Below are positions 27,975 through 37,135 of a DNA stretch of 64,000 nucleotides, piece by piece (position 1 is the stretch's first letter; each line of letters opens with the position of its first letter). Both the position numbers and the translations under genes were made by a program. The notes beneath the pieces were generated by a model that was not told where the DNA came from, searched no databases, and saw only the letters and a list, made by a program, of their open reading frames with translations. This DNA is from Planctomycetota bacterium (GTDB taxonomy: Bacteria; Planctomycetota; Phycisphaerae; UBA1845; UTPLA1), in NCBI GenBank assembly GCA_016235815.1, contig JACRIM010000017.1, positions 124,001-188,000 of the forward strand, in the 5' to 3' direction.

Positions 27975-28278
27975 GTCAAGCTCCGCTAAAGGCGCGGCCG
28001 ACTCGTCGCACCTATCCCTTAAGATTATAAAGCAACGACGAGGTAGGGCGAGTCTGTCGATCCCCCAAACGCGACGGTTTCGCGAACGTGGGCGTCGAGG
28101 GTCGCCTTGGCGGCGGCAATGTTAGATTTTTGCGGCCTTGGGTTGGTCGGCGGTGATTGCGTTCATTGACGTATAATAGTCGAGGCATTGCTGCGCACCC
28201 ATCCGCGTCGCCGCCATTGAACCTTGCATTCGGCGAGTCCACCATGCTTACGGATAGTGGAGATTAGAAGGAGTTCTT
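27975..28278. other. Intergenic region with a decayed gene fragment
   Basis: No intact gene in 304 bases. The stretch 28064-28130 on the minus strand encodes a relic of the adenylate-forming enzyme N-terminus (separate entry). A TATAAT is at about 28174 on the plus strand but has no clear -35. Confidence 0.6.
28064..28130 (-). pseudogene. Relic of the 5' end of an adenylate-forming enzyme gene
   Basis: On the minus strand the fragment reads IAAAK..LDAH..RE..VA, matching residues 8-25 of the intact gene that begins at 27317. About 15 of 25 aligned residues are identical, and 50 aligned bases match at about 76% without gaps. An upstream Pro and Lys also align (RPQKSN against HPLKQR). There is no start codon, and the frame ends 11 codons after the match, at a stop near 28020. 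The HepT/MntA module lies between this relic and the intact gene. Confidence 0.65.
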
Positions 28279-28515
28279 TCAAGCAAACCGGACGACCGGT
28301 ACTTCGACCGTCTTTTCCACTGGGCAGGTTCCACGGCCAATCTCGGCAACACGACGAACGACGGATGCATCGAAATAACGAGCCCCGCATTTTTCACAAA
28401 CGCCGATGGGAACATCCTCAAGCACGACAAAGCTGCCCTTGTGACGAAGGGCCTCACGGGCAACCATTCGCTCACGGACCATTCCCTGGCAATGTTCACA
28501 GGCAAAGTCGTACAT
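28279..28515 (-). CDS. YgiT/MqsA-type zinc-finger protein, putative antitoxin
   Basis: A 78-residue protein with two CxxC pairs (CEHC near residue 6 and CEKC near residue 40), the zinc-finger fold of the MqsA/YgiT N-terminus. The usual MqsA HTH domain is absent, so it probably neutralises its partner by direct binding. It follows a DUF4258 gene by nine bases, in toxin-first order as in mqsRA. The pair is a candidate toxin-antitoxin module. Confidence 0.85.
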   Translation of the reverse strand: MYDFACEHCQGMVRERMVAREALRHKGSFVVLEDVPIGVCEKCGARYFDASVVRRVAEIGRGTCPVEKTVEVPVVRFA

Positions 28516-28524
28516 ACTTTAATT

Positions 28525-28812
28525 CTACCCTATTTCGTACACCGTGATGACCAAAAGTCGGCCCGCTTCAACGAATCTTACGACGACACCCACGGAGGTC
28601 CGCAAATCACACGCCGTTCCGACTATCACATAGCGGGTTCCTCGCGGGTCGTGCGTCAGCTCCTTTTCAATCGATCCTGTCAGTATGGCGGATTCGACAT
28701 CCAACGCATCCAGATCATCCTGATCCATCTCATCATAGGCGTGTTCCGACAGGGTGTATTGTTGTTCGAGTACGGCCTCACGGATACGAATGAGCACTTC
28801 CTGCGGAGGCAT
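28525..28812 (-). CDS. DUF4258 protein, putative RNase toxin
   Basis: A 95-residue DUF4258 protein: LSEHAYDEMDQDDLDALD at residues 20-37 with the conserved His, a GTRYVIVGTA strand, and a closing VVVRFVEAGRLLVITVYE. DUF4258 proteins beside YgiT-type zinc fingers resemble MqsR/MqsA, where the toxin is an mRNA endonuclease. ATG 28812 begins the operon; its antitoxin partner is nine bases downstream. This is the second DUF4258 gene in the window; the first is at 19276-19515. Confidence 0.83.
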   Translation of the reverse strand: MPPQEVLIRIREAVLEQQYTLSEHAYDEMDQDDLDALDVESAILTGSIEKELTHDPRGTRYVIVGTACDLRTSVGVVVRFVEAGRLLVITVYEIG

Positions 28813-28891
28813 TCCACATTGACCTCGGACAATCGGTCACAAAATCAAGCTTATCGCGACTACCCGGATGGGATTAGGAATGGCCGTCGCG

Positions 28892-30415
28892 CTACTTGCC
28901 TTGAATCGCGTACAACATTCGCCGATTCGTCACATACAGCACGCCGTTCGAGGCGACCGGTGTCGTATAGACCGAGTTCTCCATGTTGTTCGTGGCGATC
29001 AGCTTCTTTTCCTTGCCGTGATTGAAAACGAGCACGTCGCCGTCCTCGGTGCCGAGCATGACCTTGCCATCGACCACGTACGGCGAGCCCCAGATGGCCG
29101 AGTAAGTGTCGTGTTGCCAATAGCGTTTACCTGTTGCTGCGTCGAAGCAGTTGAGAAAACCAGACAGGTCCACCGCGTACACAAGGCCGTCCTTCACCGC
29201 ACACGTGGAGATCGATCGGCGGAATTCTTCTCCGCCCACGTGCCAAATCTTTCCTGTGCTGGTGACGTCGCCTTTCTTGGTCGCATCGATGCAATGGAAG
29301 TGGCCGATGCCTTCGCCGTGCTCGGGGTCCTGGCCGACGCAAAGGTACACTTTGTTGTCGTGGATGACCGGCGTGGCGATGATCTCGTTCGCCGTTCCCT
29401 TGCCGCCGAGGATGTACTTTGCATCCGGCGGATTCAGGTTGTACTTCCAGATGATCTCGCCCGTCTTCGGTTCCAACGCATAGCACCAGCCGTCGCCGCC
29501 GCCGAATATGACCTGACCCTTGCCGTTAATCACGCCATAGGTCGGGCTGGACCATTGCCCATGAAACGTGTTCTTGCCGCAATAGGACTTCTCCCACGCC
29601 AACTTTCCCGTGACCTTGTCAACCGCGATGAAGTCGGGTGAATCCGGCGACGGGTGATTGAGGTGCCCCTCGTCAACGCCGTTCGCGGTCAGCGTGAAAA
29701 CAAGCCCCTCGGCCACGACCGGCGACGCCGTCGCGAGGTTGTGCGGGAATACACCGAGTTCATCGATCATGTCGTAGATCCAGATGATGTCGGCGTCTTC
29801 CTTCTCGTTGTACTTCTCTTCCTTGTACGGCCCGTCGTTTTCTCCATCGAGGAAGCCCTCGGCGTCGGCGCAGATGACTTCACAGCGGTTGCTGATGTAG
29901 TACACCATTTTGCCCTCGACATAGGGCGACGAGCAGATGCCCTGTTCCGGCCAGTCGTTCACGCGGCCGGATGGCAGTTTGTCGTGCGTGGCCTGCCAGA
30001 GCATCTTGCCGGTCTTCTCATCAAGACACATCACGACGCCTTTGTCGCCCTTGATCTTCGGCCGGTGCTCGCCGGTGTTGTTCGTGCCGACATAGATGCG
30101 GCCATCGGCGATGACGGGGTTGCCGTAGGTCTGCGATCCCAGCTCGGCGGTCCACTTGATGTTCTCTTTAGTTTTGTAGTTCCACTTGGCGGGAATGTTG
30201 GTCTCATCGGAGACCATGTTCCGATCGGGTGAACCGCCCCACATTTTCCAGTCGCCGCGCTTGGTACCGGAAGGGGACTCGGCAACAAGCGATGCTGAGA
30301 TCAAACCCACGGTCAAAGTACAAATGACAAATGACCAATTACCAATGCGTGAACTTCGTCCGTGAGGCATTGGTGATTCGTAATTGGCAGACTTCACTTC
30401 ATTATTCATTTTCAT
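28892..30415 (-). CDS. Secreted PQQ-like beta-propeller repeat protein
   Basis: A 507-residue exported protein with WD40-like PQQ repeats. The recurring GKxLWxx motif (GKMLWQA, GKLAWEK, GEIIWKY, GKRYWQH) marks the blades of an eight-bladed propeller; there is no PQQ-enzyme catalytic set, so it is probably a binding or scaffold protein. The start overlaps the stop of the upstream propeller gene: ATG 30415 or ATG 30409, with the upstream TAA at 30402-30404. Residues about 12-35, the signal-peptide region, are encoded by an inverted pair of ATTGG/CATTTG-type repeats at 30314-30388. Confidence 0.87.
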   Translation of the reverse strand: MKMNNEVKSANYESPMPHGRSSRIGNWSFVICTLTVGLISASLVAESPSGTKRGDWKMWGGSPDRNMVSDETNIPAKWNYKTKENIKWTAELGSQTYGNPVIADGRIYVGTNNTGEHRPKIKGDKGVVMCLDEKTGKMLWQATHDKLPSGRVNDWPEQGICSSPYVEGKMVYYISNRCEVICADAEGFLDGENDGPYKEEKYNEKEDADIIWIYDMIDELGVFPHNLATASPVVAEGLVFTLTANGVDEGHLNHPSPDSPDFIAVDKVTGKLAWEKSYCGKNTFHGQWSSPTYGVINGKGQVIFGGGDGWCYALEPKTGEIIWKYNLNPPDAKYILGGKGTANEIIATPVIHDNKVYLCVGQDPEHGEGIGHFHCIDATKKGDVTSTGKIWHVGGEEFRRSISTCAVKDGLVYAVDLSGFLNCFDAATGKRYWQHDTYSAIWGSPYVVDGKVMLGTEDGDVLVFNHGKEKKLIATNNMENSVYTTPVASNGVLYVTNRRMLYAIQGK

Positions 30416-32657
30416 GCACCATGTAATTGTCGACATAGACTTCCGCGCCATCGCTCTTGTCCGTTGTTCCATTCGAATAGGTAAAGATGCCGGGGCTGCC
30501 CTCTGTGTTCGGGCAGGTGTCCTCGAATTCAATCGTCCAGGATGCCGGCTCGGTCTCACCCTTCGGCCAGATCTTTCCGCCGACGTGGGCCTTGCCGTCC
30601 TTCATGACGACCTGCAACTTCATGCGATACCACTGATCGGGTTTCAACTCCATCGGCAGCTTATGACGCAGAGCGTGGGTCGGCTCATCGCGCCATCGCG
30701 ATAACTCCAACTCCTTGGTCATGCCCATCAGCACCATTTCGTAGCCGCTGTTAATGAGGCCCATGTCGGGCTTGAAGCGCTTCTTGGCCAGGGTGCCGAG
30801 CATGTCGGCTTCAACCGTGTATCCGCCGGCAATGGGAGGATTGGAAAACGCCCGCATCTTCCACACCGGCGACGGCTTGCCCTTCTCCGCCAGCTTCTTG
30901 AAGCACTTCGAACCGTCGCGTTCGACAATCTTCGTCTTGCCCATGACGCCGACCCAACCCGGAGGCGGCGCATCAGGCGTCATTTTTTCGAAGTCTTCCT
31001 TGATCGGCAACTTCGGCGAGACACGCACGCGGGCCGTCGCGGTCAGCTCGCCGACCTTCGCGGTAATGAGTCCGGCTGAATAAGCCGCATCGCTCGGCGC
31101 CGTAAAAGTGCCGTCTTTACCGATCGCGCCCTTGAACCCGGGCGACAGATTCCAATTGGCCGAGCCGGCATCCGGTACGGCCGCGCCGTTTGCCGTAAAG
31201 CCTTGAATCGCGAACTTCACGGTCTCGCCGGGAGCAACCGCCAGCTCACCGGGCACGACTTGAATCGTCTTGACGGCTTCGCCGCCGGTTCCCGACTCCG
31301 CCGCCATCGCCGGAATCGAAACAGTCGGCGCTTTGGCATCCTTCGAACCAAGGCAGTACGTCGCATAGCGTGTCATGAAATAGACACGACCGCCGCAGAC
31401 CGCCGGGCTTCCAAAGATTTCATCGATCGTGTTGTTCGGCCCGGCAAAGGCGACTTTGCTCAGTGCTTCGCATTTGTCGCCGGCATCCTTAATGATCCAG
31501 AACACGCCGTTCTGTTCGCCAACGTAGATCACGCCGTCCGCGGTCAACACCGGCGACCCCTTGCCGACGCGGCCAAGCTTGAACTCCCATGCCTTCTTGC
31601 CTGTCTTGGCATCCACGCAGTGCAGCATCGCCGAATTGTCCACGGAATAGATCCGACCGTTCCCGAGTGCGGGTGACGCATAGCCGGCGTCCAAACCGTC
31701 GAGCCGCCAGATTTCGCCTGACTTGGTGATATCCCCCGTTTTTGATCCATCAACACAGACGAGCCGGCCCATGAGCGTGGTGTCGAGGTTCTCTTCGCTA
31801 TGGCCGAAATAAATGTACTTGCCGTCACCGACCGGCGACACATTCAGGCCGACCTTGCTCAGCGCACTCGACCAGACAACCTGCCCGGTGCGTGCGAGCA
31901 TTCCATAAACCTTGCCGTCGGCATTGGGCGCGACCATGATCCGCTTGCCGTCAATGACCGTCACATACGGAATCGCATAGGTCGTATCGGCCGGTGGTCC
32001 ACCCGGCTCCGCCCACCAGATCACCTGCCCTGTCTTTTTGTCGAGCGCAAGATATCGGTGACACGGCTTGGCGTGGCTGCCCCAGTTCGTGTTGAGGAAG
32101 CTGATGATGACCCGATTCTCATCGACGATGGGGTTCATCAGGCGTCCGCCGTAGCCGCTGACGCGATTGAACTCCTGCATCATCGCCCGCTTCCAGACGA
32201 GCTTGCCGTCGCGCGAAAGTGCAATGACATCGCCGCCTGTGGTGTGATTGTAGATATTCCCCGTTTCGGTATCTCCGACGACGCTCGTCCAACCGACGCG
32301 ATTGGCCACAACATCCGTGAAGAAGACGTTGAAGCGATACTCCCACAGCGTCTTGCCCGTGTCGGCATCAAGGCAGATCACGCGCTCTTGCAGGCAGGTG
32401 TCGTCTCCCACCGGGCCGACAAAAAACACGCGGCCGTTCATCACGATCGGCGTGCTGCGTCCGCCCTCCGGCGATTTCCACAACAGGTTCTTTCCTTCCG
32501 GCGACCAATCCGTGACCGGGGCGTTTTCGCGGGTGTAGCCGTTTTGCTCCGGCCCGCGCCACGTCGGCCAGTCGGCAGCCGGTGCCGATGCCGTCGTTGA
32601 AACGGCAACCGCGAGTGAAACAATCCTCAGTGCGAATGAAATTCGTGTCGTTGTCAT
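30402..32657 (-). CDS. Secreted PQQ-like beta-propeller protein with extra C-terminal domain
   Basis: A 751-residue exported protein. The signal peptide (residues 1-28) ends near APAADWP; WPTWRGPEQNG is the standard opening of planctomycete PQQ-repeat proteins. Blades with GKTLWEY, GKLVWKR and GKKAWEF fill residues 30-430. An Ig-like segment follows at about 455-545 and a laminin-G/concanavalin-like region at about 550-750 (FEDTCPNTEGSPGIFTYSNG). Substrate binding at the cell surface is an inference. It is translationally coupled to the second propeller gene by an overlap at 30402-30415. Confidence 0.87.
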   Translation of the reverse strand: MTTTRISFALRIVSLAVAVSTTASAPAADWPTWRGPEQNGYTRENAPVTDWSPEGKNLLWKSPEGGRSTPIVMNGRVFFVGPVGDDTCLQERVICLDADTGKTLWEYRFNVFFTDVVANRVGWTSVVGDTETGNIYNHTTGGDVIALSRDGKLVWKRAMMQEFNRVSGYGGRLMNPIVDENRVIISFLNTNWGSHAKPCHRYLALDKKTGQVIWWAEPGGPPADTTYAIPYVTVIDGKRIMVAPNADGKVYGMLARTGQVVWSSALSKVGLNVSPVGDGKYIYFGHSEENLDTTLMGRLVCVDGSKTGDITKSGEIWRLDGLDAGYASPALGNGRIYSVDNSAMLHCVDAKTGKKAWEFKLGRVGKGSPVLTADGVIYVGEQNGVFWIIKDAGDKCEALSKVAFAGPNNTIDEIFGSPAVCGGRVYFMTRYATYCLGSKDAKAPTVSIPAMAAESGTGGEAVKTIQVVPGELAVAPGETVKFAIQGFTANGAAVPDAGSANWNLSPGFKGAIGKDGTFTAPSDAAYSAGLITAKVGELTATARVRVSPKLPIKEDFEKMTPDAPPPGWVGVMGKTKIVERDGSKCFKKLAEKGKPSPVWKMRAFSNPPIAGGYTVEADMLGTLAKKRFKPDMGLINSGYEMVLMGMTKELELSRWRDEPTHALRHKLPMELKPDQWYRMKLQVVMKDGKAHVGGKIWPKGETEPASWTIEFEDTCPNTEGSPGIFTYSNGTTDKSDGAEVYVDNYMVHENE

Positions 32658-32673
32658 GGCAGTTCTATGGGGC

Positions 32674-34014
32674 TTAGGGTTGTCGGTGAATGCGTCGGGC
32701 CTTCATTTCGAAGCGGGGCAGCGTGCCCGGGTGAACCGGGTACACGTGCGGTCGAAAGTTAAAACGATCCCGGAACGCCTGCGTCACGGCGTCCACCAGA
32801 TCATCGGCGGAGGCGCCCTTCGCAGGCTCAATCTCAATTCGGAGGTCCGCCATCGTATCGCGTCCCGAGACGATCACCCGATACTCGGCGATCTCCGGGA
32901 ACTCGCGAAGTATAGCCTCAATCGCACTCGGATACACGTTGTTGCCGCGGATCACGAGCATGTCATCGGTCCGGCCGATGATCCCGCCTTCCAGTCGGGC
33001 GAAATGACTACCGCACGCGCATAGGCCGGTCACGAGCCGAACATGATCGCCCGTGCGATATCGAAGAACTGGAAAGCCGAGCCGACCGAGGTTCGTCAGC
33101 ACCAGTTCGCCGTCAACCGTCGCGGCCGCCTCATTCGATGCCCCACGCGACCATAGCGATTTCGCGGTCACCGGGTCGATCACTTCCGCGATGAACTCCA
33201 CTTCGTTGATATGCACTGAGCCGGGGGATGTTGCGCATTCGTAGGCATAGGCCCCGACCTCGGTCATGCCGACGTGATCGTAAAGTCGCGCGCCGAATGC
33301 GGCCTCCACGACTTTTCGCGTTGCCGGAATGCTGCCGCCCGGCTCGCCTGCAACAATCAGCGCGCGAACGCTGGATGCGACGAGATCGATGTCATGCTCG
33401 TTCGCAACCTGGGCAAGGTGCATGGCGTAGGTCGGAGTGCAGCAAATGACGGTCGCTTCATTCTCCATCATCAGTCGCAGCCGCGCCGACGTGGTCATGC
33501 CGCCGCCCGGAAGTGCCAGGCACCCGATGCCCACGGCCGATTCAAACGCCGCCCAGAAGCCCACGAACGGGCCAAACGAGAATGGAAACAGAATGCGGTC
33601 CGAACGCGTCACATTGGCAGCGCGAAACACCGTTTCCCAACACCGCATCCACCATTCCCAGTCTTCTGCCCGGTCCGGGCAGCGCAGTGGATTTCCACTG
33701 GTCGTTCCCGATGTCTGATGCAGCCGGCAGTAATCCTCGACGGGGTAGCTTAGATTTGTACCGTACGGCGGCCGGCTTGCCTGATCGTCCAGCAACTCCT
33801 GTCGCGTGAGGAATGGCGCGCGGAGCAGGTCATTCATCGATCCAGACCATCCTTCTCCCAATCGCGAGCGCCAAAACTCGTTTTGATTGCAGACCACCCG
33901 GGCCAAATCGCCCAGACGCTCTTCCTGATTACGAAGAATCTCGCCCGGAGAAGGATGGTGAGGATGCCCGGGTGTATGCGGCACGATGAGGACCCTTTGG
34001 CGGATATCCGGCAA
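32674..34014 (-). CDS. Phenylacetate-CoA ligase family protein (PaaK-like)
   Basis: A 446-residue AMP-forming acyl-CoA ligase of the PaaK family, activating a carboxylic acid with ATP and CoA. The P-loop TSGTTSGNPLR is at about residue 101, the A5 motif DHVGMTEVG near 243, the A8-like RYRTGDHVRL near 318, and the C-terminal AMP-binding_C domain begins after IIGRTDDMLVIRGNNVYP (about 344). Substrate unknown. The likely start is TTG 34014; CTG 34017 and an internal GTG are possible alternatives. It sits 20 bases after the oxidase gene, so the two are probably cotranscribed. Confidence 0.87.
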   Translation of the reverse strand: MPDIRQRVLIVPHTPGHPHHPSPGEILRNQEERLGDLARVVCNQNEFWRSRLGEGWSGSMNDLLRAPFLTRQELLDDQASRPPYGTNLSYPVEDYCRLHQTSGTTSGNPLRCPDRAEDWEWWMRCWETVFRAANVTRSDRILFPFSFGPFVGFWAAFESAVGIGCLALPGGGMTTSARLRLMMENEATVICCTPTYAMHLAQVANEHDIDLVASSVRALIVAGEPGGSIPATRKVVEAAFGARLYDHVGMTEVGAYAYECATSPGSVHINEVEFIAEVIDPVTAKSLWSRGASNEAAATVDGELVLTNLGRLGFPVLRYRTGDHVRLVTGLCACGSHFARLEGGIIGRTDDMLVIRGNNVYPSAIEAILREFPEIAEYRVIVSGRDTMADLRIEIEPAKGASADDLVDAVTQAFRDRFNFRPHVYPVHPGTLPRFEMKARRIHRQP

Positions 34015-34034
34015 CAGGCGTGTACGGGCGCATC

Positions 34035-35192
34035 CTACGAGCGACGGCCGAATCGTGCGATGGAGAAGAGACCCACCGGGGATGCGGTGTGACCTTTCGT
34101 TACAAAGTCGGCCAGGATTTCGCCGACCACTGGGGCAAACTTGAACCCATGGCCTGAAAACCCGCCGGCCAGCCAGACGTTTCCATGGTGGGGGTGACGG
34201 TCGAGGATGAAATTCTCATCGGGCGTGTTGGTGTAGAGACAGACCTTCGATGCGGCCAGGGTTCCATCTGCGCCGGGCATGCAGCGCCGAATGTACGTCC
34301 GCACGTCGGCCTCATCTTCCGCCGTCACCTCGCGCTTCACTGTGTCGGCCGTCGTGTTCTCCCCGCCGTGGTGCCGGGCAATCTTGACCGCGCGATCAAA
34401 GGGCGTCGGCGCGGCAACGTCGATGGGAATGCCGTAATACGCGCGGTCGCCGGTGAAATGAATGAACGACGGCAGGCGACCGACGGAGAAGTTTGCGGCG
34501 TCCTGCGGCGTGTACCACGTCTGCACCTGTCGTTCGACGCGAAGGGGCAGGCCGAGGTCGCCGCAGACAATCGGGAACCACGGACCCGCCGTGATGACGA
34601 GTGATCGTGCCGTGTATTCGCCGCGTTCGGTTTCAACGGTGACGCGGTCTGCGGCCGCGCGCCAGTGCATCACACGTTCGCCCGTGCGAATCACCGCGCC
34701 GCGCTTTTGCGCCTGTGACACCATCGCGGAAATGCACCGTTCAGGCCGTAAGAATCCGGCATCGGTCTCGTAAATGCCAATGTCGCACTCGTCACAACAA
34801 AAGGCGGGAAAGCGTTCGTGGATTTCACCCGCACGCAGGACATCGTGCGCGAGTTTGTGCTCGGTGACACTTTGCAAGACGCCTTTGATGGCGGGGTGGT
34901 CGGCCGGTCCAATGTTGATGCAACCGGCCATCACCATCAGCGTTTCACCACATTCGGATTCGATGGTCCTCCAATGGTCGTAGGTCGAATGCAGCAAGGG
35001 CACGTAGCGCGGGTCTTCGAAATAGGCCTTTCGAATGACGCGGGTATGCCCGTGCGAGCTGCCCTGATCGTGGCCAGGCGCGAATTGCTCAATCCCGAGG
35101 ACGGAAAGCCCCCGGAGCGACAATTCGCGGCACGCCGATGCCCCCATCGCTCCGACGCCGATCACAATCGTGTCGAAAGTCTCCTCGGCCAT
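34035..35192 (-). CDS. FAD-dependent N-methyltryptophan/sarcosine oxidase family
   Basis: A 385-residue amine oxidase of the MSOX/MTOX group, removing an N-methyl group with release of formaldehyde and hydrogen peroxide. The FAD-binding fingerprint is IVIGVGAMGASACRELSLRG at residues 9-28. The Cys in VCLYTNTPDENFILD (about residue 305) corresponds to the covalent FAD-attachment Cys of monomeric sarcosine oxidase. GGFSGHGFKFAPVVGE closes the FAD pocket. The substrate is unknown. ATG 35192 is supported by the position of the Rossmann motif; no good ribosome site is visible. Confidence 0.9.
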   Translation of the reverse strand: MAEETFDTIVIGVGAMGASACRELSLRGLSVLGIEQFAPGHDQGSSHGHTRVIRKAYFEDPRYVPLLHSTYDHWRTIESECGETLMVMAGCINIGPADHPAIKGVLQSVTEHKLAHDVLRAGEIHERFPAFCCDECDIGIYETDAGFLRPERCISAMVSQAQKRGAVIRTGERVMHWRAAADRVTVETERGEYTARSLVITAGPWFPIVCGDLGLPLRVERQVQTWYTPQDAANFSVGRLPSFIHFTGDRAYYGIPIDVAAPTPFDRAVKIARHHGGENTTADTVKREVTAEDEADVRTYIRRCMPGADGTLAASKVCLYTNTPDENFILDRHPHHGNVWLAGGFSGHGFKFAPVVGEILADFVTKGHTASPVGLFSIARFGRRS

Positions 35193-35318
35193 GGCTGCAT
35201 TGGAGCCTTGGCGAGCCGCCCGGACAAGGGCTTCCCAATTCGGACATATCCGGTAGACTACGTAACCGGGGGCTGGTTCGTTCGTGGAACAACATCTTCC
35301 ATCCAAGGAGACCCAATC

Positions 35319-35915
35319 ATGTCACGCCTGAATTCCTTCCGTACGGCCGTGGTCTGTTCGACCATGCTGTGCATCGTGGGCTGTACCGGCCCGAAGATGA
35401 CGCTCGAAGACCTCAAGAAAATGCCCATGCCGCCCAAGCCCGCCGAGTTGGCCCTGCTCGACCCGATGGTCGGCACATGGCAATCGACCGGCGAGATGAC
35501 CATGGCCGGCATCGATCAGAAGATCATGGGCCACGGGACTCAGACCATCTCATGGGAGAATGATGGCCGGACGCTGGTTGAGCGCATGAAGTGGGAGTCG
35601 CCGGACATGGGCGCGTGCGGGACCATGACGATGATGACTTTGTATACATTAGAGGATGCGAAGGAAAAGGAGTTCAAAGTCGTTTGGGCCTCAAGCATGG
35701 GCGATATGACCATTGGAGAGACCAAATACAATGAAAAAACGAAAACATGGACCACGAAGGGTCGTGGATGGGACCCCATGATGAAAATGAACACTCAGTT
35801 CAAAATGTCGATGACCATGCCCGACCCAAGTACGATGGAATGGACCTGCGAACAGTGGGATGCCATGGGCTTCACCAAGATGATGACCATGAAGGGCACA
35901 TCAAAGCGAAGGTAA
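35319..35915 (+). CDS. Met-rich DUF1579 lipoprotein
   Basis: A 198-residue lipoprotein: signal peptide to the lipobox IVGC (Cys22), then a DUF1579-type domain (LLDPMVGTWQSTGEM, ISWENDGRTLVERM, WTTKGRGWDP). About 27 residues, near 14%, are methionine, many in MxM or MM clusters toward the C-terminus. ATG 35319 has AAGGAG eight bases upstream. A terminator follows at 35960. DUF1579 proteins have lipocalin-like folds of unknown function; the Met clusters might bind copper or another soft metal, which is speculation. Confidence 0.87.
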   Translation: MSRLNSFRTAVVCSTMLCIVGCTGPKMTLEDLKKMPMPPKPAELALLDPMVGTWQSTGEMTMAGIDQKIMGHGTQTISWENDGRTLVERMKWESPDMGACGTMTMMTLYTLEDAKEKEFKVVWASSMGDMTIGETKYNEKTKTWTTKGRGWDPMMKMNTQFKMSMTMPDPSTMEWTCEQWDAMGFTKMMTMKGTSKRR

Positions 35916-35959
35916 TCGGCGGTTGATCAGGCGATTGCCTGACGATGCCGTTCGAATGC

Positions 35960-35994
35960 GAACACTGGGTTCATCGCCCGGTGTTCTTTTTTTT
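35960..35994 (+). terminator. Intrinsic terminator after the DUF1579 gene
   Basis: A 10-pair stem (35960-35969 with 35977-35986, one G-T wobble), a seven-base loop and a run of eight T. The T-run overlaps the stop codon of the convergent glycerate kinase gene (35993-35995). Confidence 0.9.
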
Positions 35995-37099
35995 ACACCA
36001 TTCGCGTTGCAACCTCGGCGGCGACTGTTGCAAGGCGAGCCTTCGTGTCTTCAATCGGTCCGTCAAGTGTTCGATACGAATCCAACACCGACAGGCACTC
36101 GTCCGCGCCCTCGCCCGCGATGCCGCAGATCGCCACGCACGGCACGTTCGCGATTTTGGCCATGCGCCCGACCGCCCCGACGACCTTGCCCATCATGGAC
36201 TGCCGGTCGATGCGCCCCTCGCCGGTGAGCACGAGATCGGCATCGGCAATGGCGTTCACCATGCCAACGGCCTCCGCGACGAGGTCGACCCCCGGAACAA
36301 TCATCGCGTTGGTCAACGAAAGCAGCGGCAGCGCCACGCCCCCGGCCGCCCCGGTGCCAGGCTCATCGCGCCAACGTCGCGCGCAGTAGTCCTCCAACAA
36401 GTTCGCCCAATGGAGGAGTCCCGCGTCGAGGCGCTTTACGCCCTCGGCGTCCGCTCCTTTTTGCGGGCCGAACACCGCGGCCGCGCCATTCGGCCCGCAC
36501 GCCGGGTTCAGCACGTCGCAGGCGATCGTGAATTGAACGTCGTCGATGCCGGTCGGAGCGGTGTTCCAGACGATACGGTCGATCTCGCAAAGTCGTCCGC
36601 CGCCGATGTGCTCGCGAATCGGGCTGCAATCGCGGTCGAGCAGCGTCATGCCCAGCGCCTGCATCATCCCCGCGCCGCCGTCGACCGTCGCACTTCCGCC
36701 GAGGGCAAGCACGATATTCTGAATTTCAGTCTCAACGACGGTACGAATAACTTCGCCGAGGCCGAACGTGCTCGTGCGAAGTGGATCGCGCTGTTCTGGT
36801 GTTATCAGGGAGTATCCACAGACATTCGCGATCTCGATGACGGCGGTCGCGGCCTCATGAATCAGGCCGACCGTGACATCGACAGGCTCGCCGAGCGGAC
36901 CGTGCGCCGTGACGCGTCGGCGCTGTCCATTCTGAGAGGTGACGAGAAGTTCGAGCGTGCCCTCGCCCCCGTCGGCCATGGGAAGCATGATGATCGTCGC
37001 GCCGGGCCGCGCATGCCGCACCCCCTCCGCCATTGCCTCCGCGGCGCAGCGGGCGTCGAGCACGCCTTTGAAACTATCGGGTGCGATGACGATCTTCAA
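35993..37099 (-). CDS. garK: Glycerate 2-kinase, GarK type
   Basis: A 368-residue glycerate kinase of the GK1/GarK family that phosphorylates glycerate with ATP. Family landmarks: IAPDSFKG at the N-terminus, MADGGEGT (about 42-49), LALGGSATVDGGAGMMQALG (about 130-149), ACDVLNPACGPNGAA (about 193-207) and the late TGEGRIDRQS (about 298-307). Phosphorylation of C2 is typical for this group. Its stop overlaps the T-run of the terminator of the facing lipoprotein gene. The metallophosphoesterase gene precedes it by 36 bases on the other side. Confidence 0.94.
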   Translation of the reverse strand: MKIVIAPDSFKGVLDARCAAEAMAEGVRHARPGATIIMLPMADGGEGTLELLVTSQNGQRRRVTAHGPLGEPVDVTVGLIHEAATAVIEIANVCGYSLITPEQRDPLRTSTFGLGEVIRTVVETEIQNIVLALGGSATVDGGAGMMQALGMTLLDRDCSPIREHIGGGRLCEIDRIVWNTAPTGIDDVQFTIACDVLNPACGPNGAAAVFGPQKGADAEGVKRLDAGLLHWANLLEDYCARRWRDEPGTGAAGGVALPLLSLTNAMIVPGVDLVAEAVGMVNAIADADLVLTGEGRIDRQSMMGKVVGAVGRMAKIANVPCVAICGIAGEGADECLSVLDSYRTLDGPIEDTKARLATVAAEVATRMV

Positions 37100-37135
37100 A
37101 AAAGGCTCCCGGCAATCGGCGCCGCGCGACGCCTA

